Of a stretch of 7,225 bases of DNA, positions 1 through 6,099 are shown one piece after another. Below the pieces are notes generated by a model. It saw nothing but the letters and a program-made list of their open reading frames with translations, was not told where the DNA came from and did no database searches. The number at the start of each line of letters is the position of its first letter. Position 1 is the first letter of the stretch. The position numbers and the translations under genes were made by a program. The DNA is from Candidatus Zixiibacteriota bacterium (GTDB lineage Bacteria; SM23-81): NCBI GenBank assembly GCA_030628225.1, contig DAOVRJ010000122.1:1-7225 (forward strand), in the 5' to 3' direction.

Positions 1-14
1 GAGAACCTCTCTTT

Positions 15-132
15 TGTCATTCCGGCGAAGCTTGTCCCCGCGAAAGCGGGGAGTGGGGAGCCGGAATCTCCGCATTGGCCGTATCCTTCACTTGTTCTGC
101 TTTCGGAGATGCCTGCATACGCAGGCATGACA
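15..132. repeat. MITE-like palindromic intergenic element
   Basis: A non-coding segment bounded by inverted ends: TGTCAT at 15-20 and ATGACA at 127-132. The match extends to about 13 bp with two mismatches. Inside are three nested hairpins. ATTCCGGC (19-26) pairs with GCCGGAAT (60-67). CCCCGC (36-41) pairs with GCGGGG (46-51) around a GAAA loop. ATGCCTGC (109-116) pairs with GCAGGCAT (121-128) around ATAC. The 'GTCATTCC...GGAAT' style is that of the small palindromic repeats scattered in many bacterial intergenic regions. I see no transposase and no clear target-site duplication, so mobility is inferred only from the structure. Confidence 0.6.
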
Positions 133-158
133 GGAAAAGCGGATCCTGGTTAAAGGCA

Positions 159-303
159 GAGACTCGAGATTCGGAAATCGTGATTCGTGATGCATGAGGC
201 ATGGGGTTGGAAGCTGGGTTGGATGCTAGATGCTGGAAGCTAGAAACTGGAAAAGCAATCGTCTTGGTGCATTATCTCCATCCAGAATCCAGTATCTAGT
301 ATC
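159..303. repeat. Degenerate intergenic word repeats (left flank)
   Basis: This non-coding stretch is built from short reiterated words. At 159-188 there is a GAGACTCGAGATTCG word followed by variants of 'ATTCGTGA'. At 206-250 there are variants of 'TGGATGCTAGATGCTGG' and 'GGAAGCTAGAAACTGG'. At 280-303 there are variants of 'ATCCAGAATCCAGTATCTAGTATC'. Words of the first and third kinds recur at 6016-6097 beside the other gene. The reading frame stays open through 230-382 only because these words happen to lack stops. I see no gene here, and positions 304-366 hold no convincing promoter. Confidence 0.6.
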
Positions 304-366
304 TAACACAACACACAAATTCTTTCGAATATCCTGTTTTTTTCTAAATAGAAACTCAACAGGTAC

Positions 367-382
367 AGGAAGGAGTTCCTTC
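367..382 (+). promoter_or_regulatory. Shine-Dalgarno site within a small hairpin
   Basis: AGGAAGGAG at 367-375 lies seven bases before the ATG at 383. It is the only strong ribosome binding site near the beginning of the open frame and decides the start codon. The bases GAAGG (369-373) can pair with CCTTC (378-382) around an AGTT loop, so most of the site sits in a 5-bp stem that ends directly at the start codon. The stem is short, and whether it matters for translation is unknown. Confidence 0.7.
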
Positions 383-3300
383 ATGCAGAGAAAGCTCATC
401 TTGGGCGCCGTGTGGGCCTTGATCTTACTCGTTGCCCAGGGCGCTGGAGCCGACCGGTTAACTTTCACCATGACCGCCGGCCCTTACCAGATCGCCGAGA
501 CCGATGAGGGCTTTCAGCGGATCGAGATGGCCGGCTTCGACCAGCTGCAGGTCCCCGGAAAACCCATGTTGCCCGTCAGACAGTACCACTTCGCCCTGCC
601 CCCTGGAGCTCAGGTGACCGGGGTGAACATCACCGGAGATGGTCGAGCCGTCCAGGAGGGTACCTACCGCATCGAGCCGGCTGCGGGCGTCATTCGCCAA
701 AGCGATGATGAGCAGGCAGTACAGGAGAGCAAGAGGAACTGGCAGACCAGCTACGACGCCGTATACCTCTCCGATGTCCTGTTCCCAGAACAGGCAGGAG
801 AAGATCTGGGCGTTGGCGGGCTGCGCAAATACACTCTTTTGCGAGTCGCCTTCTATCCCTTCGCCTACCGGCCTATATCCGGGCAGATCGCCTTCACGCC
901 CAGGGCCACCGTAGAGGTGAACTACCGGTTGGTTTCCCCGGGGGGCGAGCAGGACAGAAGGGTGCAGAGATCCCTGACCGACCGGGTGAGCGAGGACCGG
1001 GCGGCAGAGCTGCTGGACAACTACGATCAGGCCCGGACCTGGTACACCCCGGCTACGGGAGCCTCGGCGGCCAAGTCCACCTACAATTACGTGATCATCA
1101 CCACGACCAGCCTGGAGAGCGCCGTCTCGGACCTGGTGGACTGGAAGGAGGATATCGGCCACACAGTCAATGTGGTGACCACAAGCTGGATCTCCAGCAG
1201 CTACTCCGGCTGGGATCTGGTGGAGAAGATCCGCAACTTTCTCATCGACAAATACATCGATTGGGGCATCGAGTACGTGCTGTTGGCGGGCAATATCGAC
1301 GTCATTCCCATGCGATATTGCTATCCGGATGGCCATTCCAGCGCCACCCCCACAGACTACTATTACGCCGATCTCACCGGGAACTGGAACTCCGATGGCG
1401 ACGGGTATTACGGCGAGTTTGGTGAGGATGATGTCGATTTCATCGCCGAGGTCTATGTGGGACGCATCCCCTGGAGCAGCTCTACCACCCTCTCGAACAT
1501 CTGCGACAAACTGGTGGCCACGGAGAGCGACACCGGCAGCTGGAAGGACAACGCTCTGCTTTTGGGTGCCTTCACCAACTTCGCCAACGAGGATCACTCG
1601 GGATGGCCCGCCACCGATGGAGCATATTTAGGGGAGACACTGATCTCCGGGGTGCTCACCGGCTGGGGCACCACCACCATGTACGAGAAATCGGGCCTGG
1701 CCACCTCCTCTTTCTCCTGCGATTACCCGCTGACCCGGACCAACGTGACCAGCCAGTGGTCGGCCAACGACTACGGGATCGTGGCCTGGGCGGCTCACGG
1801 AGGGTCGAACGCCGCATATAGAAAATACTGGTACACCGATGACGGCGACGGCGTGCCCGAGGGCGGTGAGATGAGCTGGCCGATCTTTATCAACAACGAC
1901 GACGTCACCTCTTTGGACGATGATCACCCCTCCATCGTCTTCTGTGCCTCGTGCGAGAACGGGCACCCCGAGTACTCTCACCTGGCCCGGGAGCTGATCA
2001 AAAATGGGTCCGCCGGCGCGGTGGCCGCCACCCGGGTATCCTGGGGCATCGTGGGCTGGACAGACCCGGACGATGGCGGGAACGACTCTTTCGCCTACTA
2101 TTTCTACGACTACCTGATCAACCGGGGCCAGAAGACGGGTCCCGCCCTGTACAACTCCAAGTATTACTGCAAGACCCACATGTGGCAGAACTGGCAGAAC
2201 ATGTTCGTCTTCTGTCTTTACGGCGATCCAGGTTTGGACCGGGTGGGCATGGCTCCCACCCCCCAGGTCCTGGCGGTGACTCCCCATCCCAACGTATACG
2301 TGGTCTCCCCGACGAGCGATGTCTCGGCCAGCTTCGACCGCCCCATGAATGTGGCCACCTTGAATGACACCACCTTCCGGGCTTATGGCGATCTGGGCGG
2401 CCGCTATCAGGGATCTGTCGGCTACGACGCCAACACCCGGACGGCGACCCTGAATCCCAGCGGCGATTTTCTGGCCGGAGAGGACATCCGGGTCATGGCC
2501 AGCTCGTACATTTTCTCGCAAGGGGGCACGTCGGTAAGCGGCGGGCACTCGTGGTTCTTCCGCATCAAGGCGCCCGGAGGAAGCGGATCTTTTGGGGAAG
2601 ACAGCACTTTCGGCTCGGGGATGGACCCCGGCGCCATCTGTTCCGGGGATTTCGATGGCGATGGCCATGTGGACTTAGCGGTGGCCAACCTGAGCCTGGA
2701 CAATCTCTCCGTGTGGATCAACGATGGCAGCGGGGCATTCTCCCTGGATGCCACGTACGGGGTAGGAGGCGATCCCAGAGGGATGGCGGCGGGCGATCTG
2801 GACGGCGACGGTTATTTAGATCTGGTGGTGGCCGACTCCAGCGACCATCAGATTTCCGTGCTGATCAATGACGGAGATGGTACCTTCGCCGCTCATCAGA
2901 CCTACGGAACGGGGCAGAGACCGCGGGCCGTTTTTGTCGCCGACCTGGACGGAGATGGCTATCTGGACGTGACCACGGCCAACAGCGGTTCCGGCAACCT
3001 CTCCGTGCTGATCAATGACGGGGACGGCACCTTCGCCGCTCATCAGACCTACGGAACGGACAGTGCCCCGCGCTCCATCTCCGGCGGCGATCTGAACGGG
3101 GATGGCCATGTGGATCTGGTGACGGCCAACTACAGCTCCGGCAACGTCTCGGTGCTGATCAACGACGGGGACGGCACCTTCGCCGCAGACGTGACCTACG
3201 CCGTGGGCGATGGTCCTCACTGCGTCTGCGTTGGTGATCTGGAGGATGACGGCATCGCGGATCTGGCGGTGGTCAACAGGAACTCGGACAACGTGACCAT

Positions 3301-5332
3301 ACTATTAAACGGGGGAAACGGGGATTTCTCCGTGGACGGCAACTACGCCGTGGGCGATGAACCTCTATTCCTCTGGGTAAGCGACCTGGACGATGACGAG
3401 GATGGCGATCTGATGGTGGCCAGCCGGGGCGCAGATCAGGTCTTTGTCCTGCTGAACATGGGCAACGGCAGCCTGGAGAGTGCCACCGGCTACGGTGTGG
3501 GCGATAACCCCGTTGCTTTGTGCGGCGGCGATTATGATGGCGATGGAGATCTGGATCTAGCTACAGCCAACACGGGTTCCAACGATATCTCCGTGCTCTT
3601 TAATATCGACGCCCTCGAGGTGGCGATCACCTCACCGGCCAGACATGAAATGGATGTGCCGGCCGGCACCGAGATCACCGCCCGGTTTAACAGCGCGGTG
3701 GATAGCACCACGTTAAGCGATTCTACCCTCTTTGTCTGTGGCTCTCTGACAGGCCGGCACTGGGGTCAGGTGGAGACCGGCTCAGACGACTCCACTATTG
3801 TTTTTGATCCTTTTATCTCATTCTCCGCCGGTGAAGCAGTAACCACAATTTTAACCACCGGGGTGAAGAGCAGCATCGGCACGCCCATGAACACGGGATA
3901 CCAGTGGTCATTCTTCGTGGCCACGCAGGGCAATGGAGTGTTTGATGAGGACTCGACCTTCTCGGTGGGCGACTCACCCCAGGGCATCGTCGCTGCCGAT
4001 CTGAACGGCGATGGCCACATCGACCTGGCCACGGCTAACTATCTGATCAGCTCCGTGGGTGTGCTATTTAACCAGGGAGATGGCACTTACCAGTTAGACA
4101 GCCTGTACAGCGTAGGCTATGGTCCCGTTTGCGTTTGCGCTCTGGACCTGGAGGGAGATGGAGATCTGGATCTGGCCTCGGCCAACGCCTATGCTGGTAC
4201 CATCTCCATTCTGCTCAACAGCGGCGGCATCTTCTCCACCGACGCCACTTACACGGTCGGGGTGAGCCCCTATTCTATATGCACCGCCGATTTGGATGGC
4301 GATGGCGATGAGGATCTGGCAGTGAGCAACGCGAACGATGACAATGTCTCCATTTTGCTGAACCAGGGCGACGGAAGCTTTGCCGCCCCGGTCACCTACG
4401 CCGTTGGGTGGATCCCTCGAGGAATTTGCGCCGGGGATGTGGATGGCGATGGAGACGCAGATCTGCTGGTGGCCAATTACGAGGCCAACACCCTATCGGT
4501 GCTGACTAACAGGGGCAACGGCATCTTCACAACGCAGCAGGTTTACTCCCTGAGCGGAAGTCCTCGTTCTCTGGGGATTGGCGATCTGAATGGCGATGGC
4601 CATTTGGATGTTGCTCTTGGAGACTACAACGAGAACTTGATCTCGGTGGTCTTCAACCAGGGAGATGGCTCCTTCGGGCCGGACACTGCTTACGTGGTGG
4701 AAGGCGGGCCCACTTGGCTTTTTGTAGGAGACCTGAATGGCGATGGCTACCAGGATCTGGCTGTCTCCAGAGCTCCTGGGAATGACGTGCTGATCATGAA
4801 GAACGACGGCCTGGGCCTTTTCCCGGATCAGCAGGCCTATGAGGTCGGTAACAACCCTCTGGGCGTATGCGCAGGCGATCTGGATGGCGATGGCGCCCTG
4901 GACCTGGCCGTGGCCTGCTACAATGACGATCTGGTATCTGTGCTGTACAACTCCAGCAGTGGCTGGCCCCCAGCGGCTGTCTCGGATCTGACGGCTACCC
5001 TGGCGGGCAACGCCCTGCATCTGAGTTGGCAGGCTGTTACTGCGGACGAGGGCGGCAATCCAATCACCGTGGACCACTACACCGTGTATCGCCATATCGA
5101 TCCGCGTTTTGTCCCGGTCGCCGGAGACTCCATCGGGAGCACCGCCGAGACGTACTATGACGACCCCGCCGCCGCGCTGAAGGACCCGGGCACAAACCAC
5201 TACTACGTGGTCAAGGCCGTCGATTCGCAGGGCAGAAAATCAGCGGATTCCAGCACGGTGGGTGAGTTTGATAAAACGCTTCTGGAAACGGCTAAGGGTA
5301 AGGGGGAGGGCAGCAAGGTGAAAGGGAGATAG
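383..5332 (+). CDS. Secreted C25 (gingipain-like) cysteine protease with two Big_5 + seven-blade FG-GAP modules
   Basis: A 1649-residue exported protease, numbered from the ATG at 383. That start is chosen because a strong ribosome binding site precedes it and a signal peptide begins at once (basic QRK, hydrophobic core, AGA|D cleavage near residue 23). Residues 24-225 resemble the gingipain propeptide (GKPMLPV at 59-65, strand RATVEVNYRL at 174-183). Residues 234-622 form the C25 catalytic domain. It carries the presumed dyad His472 in AAHGG and Cys524 in CASCENG, ends at YGDPGLDRVG, and has two calcium-like loops (D338/D340 and D486-D489). Residues 624-732 and 1077-1183 are Big_5-like Ig domains. 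Each is followed by seven FG-GAP/VCBS blades (736-1074 and 1184-1523) with DxDxDGxxD loops. Residues 1529-1629 look like an FN3 domain. The Lys/Gly-rich tail shows no T9SS C-terminal domain, LPXTG or dockerin, so its anchoring is unclear. Peptide specificity cannot be read from the sequence. The gene is monocistronic, with its own terminator 21 bp downstream. Confidence 0.9.
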   Translation: MQRKLILGAVWALILLVAQGAGADRLTFTMTAGPYQIAETDEGFQRIEMAGFDQLQVPGKPMLPVRQYHFALPPGAQVTGVNITGDGRAVQEGTYRIEPAAGVIRQSDDEQAVQESKRNWQTSYDAVYLSDVLFPEQAGEDLGVGGLRKYTLLRVAFYPFAYRPISGQIAFTPRATVEVNYRLVSPGGEQDRRVQRSLTDRVSEDRAAELLDNYDQARTWYTPATGASAAKSTYNYVIITTTSLESAVSDLVDWKEDIGHTVNVVTTSWISSSYSGWDLVEKIRNFLIDKYIDWGIEYVLLAGNIDVIPMRYCYPDGHSSATPTDYYYADLTGNWNSDGDGYYGEFGEDDVDFIAEVYVGRIPWSSSTTLSNICDKLVATESDTGSWKDNALLLGAFTNFANEDHSGWPATDGAYLGETLISGVLTGWGTTTMYEKSGLATSSFSCDYPLTRTNVTSQWSANDYGIVAWAAHGGSNAAYRKYWYTDDGDGVPEGGEMSWPIFINNDDVTSLDDDHPSIVFCASCENGHPEYSHLARELIKNGSAGAVAATRVSWGIVGWTDPDDGGNDSFAYYFYDYLINRGQKTGPALYNSKYYCKTHMWQNWQNMFVFCLYGDPGLDRVGMAPTPQVLAVTPHPNVYVVSPTSDVSASFDRPMNVATLNDTTFRAYGDLGGRYQGSVGYDANTRTATLNPSGDFLAGEDIRVMASSYIFSQGGTSVSGGHSWFFRIKAPGGSGSFGEDSTFGSGMDPGAICSGDFDGDGHVDLAVANLSLDNLSVWINDGSGAFSLDATYGVGGDPRGMAAGDLDGDGYLDLVVADSSDHQISVLINDGDGTFAAHQTYGTGQRPRAVFVADLDGDGYLDVTTANSGSGNLSVLINDGDGTFAAHQTYGTDSAPRSISGGDLNGDGHVDLVTANYSSGNVSVLINDGDGTFAADVTYAVGDGPHCVCVGDLEDDGIADLAVVNRNSDNVTILLNGGNGDFSVDGNYAVGDEPLFLWVSDLDDDEDGDLMVASRGADQVFVLLNMGNGSLESATGYGVGDNPVALCGGDYDGDGDLDLATANTGSNDISVLFNIDALEVAITSPARHEMDVPAGTEITARFNSAVDSTTLSDSTLFVCGSLTGRHWGQVETGSDDSTIVFDPFISFSAGEAVTTILTTGVKSSIGTPMNTGYQWSFFVATQGNGVFDEDSTFSVGDSPQGIVAADLNGDGHIDLATANYLISSVGVLFNQGDGTYQLDSLYSVGYGPVCVCALDLEGDGDLDLASANAYAGTISILLNSGGIFSTDATYTVGVSPYSICTADLDGDGDEDLAVSNANDDNVSILLNQGDGSFAAPVTYAVGWIPRGICAGDVDGDGDADLLVANYEANTLSVLTNRGNGIFTTQQVYSLSGSPRSLGIGDLNGDGHLDVALGDYNENLISVVFNQGDGSFGPDTAYVVEGGPTWLFVGDLNGDGYQDLAVSRAPGNDVLIMKNDGLGLFPDQQAYEVGNNPLGVCAGDLDGDGALDLAVACYNDDLVSVLYNSSSGWPPAAVSDLTATLAGNALHLSWQAVTADEGGNPITVDHYTVYRHIDPRFVPVAGDSIGSTAETYYDDPAAALKDPGTNHYYVVKAVDSQGRKSADSSTVGEFDKTLLETAKGKGEGSKVKGR
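2588..3604 (+). repeat. First seven-blade FG-GAP/VCBS propeller (coding repeat)
   Basis: Protein residues 736-1074. Calcium loops begin at D756, D805, D854, D903, D952, D1001 and D1050, so every step is exactly 49 residues (147 bp). The blade consensus is D-L-D-G-D-G-x-x-D-L-x-x-A-N, then SVLINDGDGTF, then TYGVGxxP. The region opens with the second half of a blade (GSFGEDSTF) and closes with a first half (ISVLFN), the expected 'velcro' arrangement of a closed seven-bladed beta-propeller as in integrin-alpha-type FG-GAP folds. Blades 5 and 6 have altered loops (DLEDDGIAD and DLDDDEDGD) but keep acidic residues at positions 1, 3, 5 and 9. Confidence 0.85.
2855..3186 (+). repeat. Near-identical 147-bp DNA repeat copies in blades 2-4
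   Basis: The 58-bp segments at 2855-2912 and 3002-3059 differ at only three positions, all synonymous third bases (gga/ggg, gat/gac, ggt/ggc). They encode the same residues, SVLINDGDGTFAAHQTYGT. A third copy at 3152-3186 matches the second across about 35 bp with one change. The offset is exactly 147 bp each time. Other blades share only the protein pattern, so these copies are younger than the rest of the propeller or have been homogenised by gene conversion. Confidence 0.85.
3932..4951 (+). repeat. Second seven-blade FG-GAP/VCBS propeller (coding repeat)
   Basis: Protein residues 1184-1523. Calcium loops begin at D1206, D1255, D1303, D1352, D1401, D1450 and D1499. All steps are 49 residues except one of 48, where blade 9 has the short turn LLNSGGIF in place of LLNQGDGSF. 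As in the first propeller, it opens with a half blade (NGVFDEDSTF) and closes with LVSVLYN. Together with the Big_5-like domain in front, it lies about 450 residues after the equivalent positions of the first module (Big_5 tryptophans at 724 and 1175). The two modules therefore look like an old duplication. Confidence 0.85.
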
Positions 5333-5353
5333 GCGCGGCTGGATAGAGATGAG

Positions 5354-5385
5354 AAAGCCGGCCCCCACATGGGGGTCGGCTTTTT
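5354..5385 (+). terminator. Rho-independent terminator of the protease gene
   Basis: AAAGCCGGCCCCC (5354-5366) pairs with GGGGGTCGGCTTT (5371-5383) around an ACAT loop. The stem is 13 bp with one G·U pair (5361 with 5376) and is followed by a T run ending at 5385. It begins 21 bases after the stop codon. Read on the other strand, the G·U position becomes an A-C mismatch and the T run is interrupted, so it should act mainly on plus-strand transcripts. Confidence 0.93.
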
Positions 5386-5386
5386 A

Positions 5387-5445
5387 GCGGCACCTGCGGT
5401 GTCGCAATTTGAAATGAATCTTTTGGAGGGGGAAGTTTCCCCCTC
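5387..5445. repeat. Two further hairpins after the terminator
   Basis: GCGGCACC (5387-5394) pairs with GGTGTCGC (5398-5405) with one G·U pair and a TGC loop. GAGGGGGAA (5426-5434) pairs perfectly with TTCCCCCTC (5437-5445) across two bases. Neither is followed by a T run, so neither is a typical terminator. They may be extra 3' structure or parts of intergenic repeats; function is not known. Confidence 0.5.
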
Positions 5446-5463
5446 GCTGCGGCCGGCGTGCCC

Positions 5464-5557
5464 TGGGGCCACTGTAAAATACTTCCGCCGGGAACTCTCA
5501 GGAATGGTACGCGACTCAGTTGAAAGGGATACCTGTTACCTTCTGATGTGGCCCCCA
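5464..5557. repeat. 94-bp segment bounded by inverted repeats
   Basis: TGGGGCCAC (5464-5472) is matched in inverted form by GTGGCCCCCA (5548-5557), with one extra C. TGTAAAAT follows the left arm directly (5473-5480) and is also found just outside the right arm (5559-5566). No open frame with a recognisable product lies inside. The arrangement could be the remnant of a small mobile element or insertion-sequence end, but no transposase supports this. Confidence 0.35.
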
Positions 5558-5690
5558 ATGTAAAATGAAAAATGCAGAGTGCAAATTTCAAATTGATTTC
5601 GTACAAACTATGTGTTCATCTTGGATCTTGAGGGTTTGACTCTCATTTTGCATTTTACAGTTTTCACTTTGCACTTTTCAATGCATATTT
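5557..5690. repeat. AT-rich 'TGTAAAATG / TTTGCAC' word repeats in inverted orientation
   Basis: Words at 5557-5595 (TGTAAAATG, AAAAATGC, GTGCAAA) are repeated in reverse complement at 5644-5688 (CATTTTACA at 5651-5659, TTTGCAC at 5668-5674, CTTTTCAATGCAT). The two halves form an imperfect large inverted repeat around a non-repetitive centre (about 5596-5640). Composition is far more AT-rich than the genes on either side. I see no gene and no promoter that could be assigned. Confidence 0.5.
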
Positions 5691-5693
5691 TCA

Positions 5694-5964
5694 GAATGGC
5701 GGGCACCGGCTGGCTATGGCCTGCGGCCATGCCGTCCTCACTCTCCCGTTCGGCCGGCCGCCAGCCTCGCTGTCCTCCGCTACCCCCTCTTCTCGCGGTG
5801 AGACGTCTGGTGCTTGTGAAGAGTATGGCGGAGAGATCACAGTTGTTGCTTTGCCAGCAACGGGAACCGGGAAAAGAGAAAAACAGAGCCGTGGTCTTGA
5901 GCATTACGGTTCCCGGATCCCGAATAACAAGTTTCGACAGACGAACTCCGCGCTCCGAGTTCCG
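5694..5964. other. Non-coding GC-rich spacer with small hairpins
   Basis: No gene is recognised here. ATGGCC (5716-5721) pairs with GGCCAT (5725-5730). GGCTGGC (5708-5714) pairs with GCCAGCC (5760-5766). GTTGCT (5845-5850) pairs with AGCAAC (5856-5861). CGGGAACCG (5861-5869) is matched by CGGTTCCCG (5907-5915). An open frame crosses the region on the plus strand, but it continues through the repeats downstream and then antisense to the mutase gene, so it is not credible. The density of short palindromes resembles an old mosaic of intergenic repeats rather than a structured RNA, although an RNA cannot be excluded by eye. Confidence 0.4.
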
Positions 5965-6009
5965 AACTCTTTCAACTCTCTAAACTCTCCTAACTCTCTC
6001 AACTCTCAA
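5965..6009. repeat. 9-bp minisatellite, five copies of AACTCTYYN
   Basis: Five consecutive 9-mers begin at 5965, 5974, 5983, 5992 and 6001. All start AACTCT and vary only in the last three bases (TTC, CTA, CCT, CTC, CAA). It is preceded by a palindrome, GAGTTC (5957-5962) facing GAACTC (5964-5969), which overlaps the first unit. No protein-coding role is likely. Confidence 0.8.
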
Positions 6010-6015
6010 AACTAT

Positions 6016-6099
6016 AATCCAGTATCCAGGATCGGTTTTTCTTTTAACGAGTCTCGAATTTCGAATCTCGAGTCTCGGTTCTTCATCCAGTATCCAGTT
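6016..6099. repeat. Degenerate intergenic word repeats (right flank)
   Basis: The 13-mer ATCCAGTATCCAG occurs at 6017-6029 and again at 6085-6097, ending two bases before the stop codon of the minus-strand mutase gene. Between them lies a block of GAGTCTCGA / TTCGAATCTCGAG words (6049-6080). CGAATCTCGAGTCTC (6062-6076) is the exact reverse complement of 159-173, and AATCCAGTATC also occurs at 286-296 in direct orientation. No clear terminator for the minus-strand gene is visible here. Confidence 0.65.

Noticed and set aside
304-366. A sigma-70-type promoter before the protease gene (TAAATA at 345-350)
   Set aside because: No acceptable -35 element at the right spacing was found. The AT-rich stretch and the small TTTCTA/TAGAAA palindrome are not enough.
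230-382. In-frame upstream ATG at 230 as start of the protease gene
   Set aside because: It lies within intergenic word repeats, has no ribosome site and would bury the signal peptide 51 residues inside. The ATG at 383 has AGGAAGGAG and an immediate signal peptide.
458-2668. Long minus-strand open frames (458-1597 and 1628-2668)
   Set aside because: They are antisense to the catalytic part of the protease, with low-complexity Gly/Val/Arg-rich translations and no recognisable domain. They reflect GC-rich codon use of the real gene.
2648-4900. Dockerin or thrombospondin type-3 interpretation of the DxDxDG loops
   Set aside because: Dockerins have two loops in about 60 residues and TSP3 loops are packed closely. 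Here there are 14 loops at 49-residue spacing with FG-GAP blade strands between.
2588-4951. Regularly spaced DNA repeats resembling a CRISPR array
   Set aside because: The period is 147 bp, in frame, degenerate at third codon positions and coding throughout. It is a protein repeat.
2816-5200. Minus-strand open frames 2816-3220 and 4493-5200 with repeating motifs
   Set aside because: Their repeats are the mirror of the 147-bp blade lattice on the plus strand; they are not independent repeat proteins.
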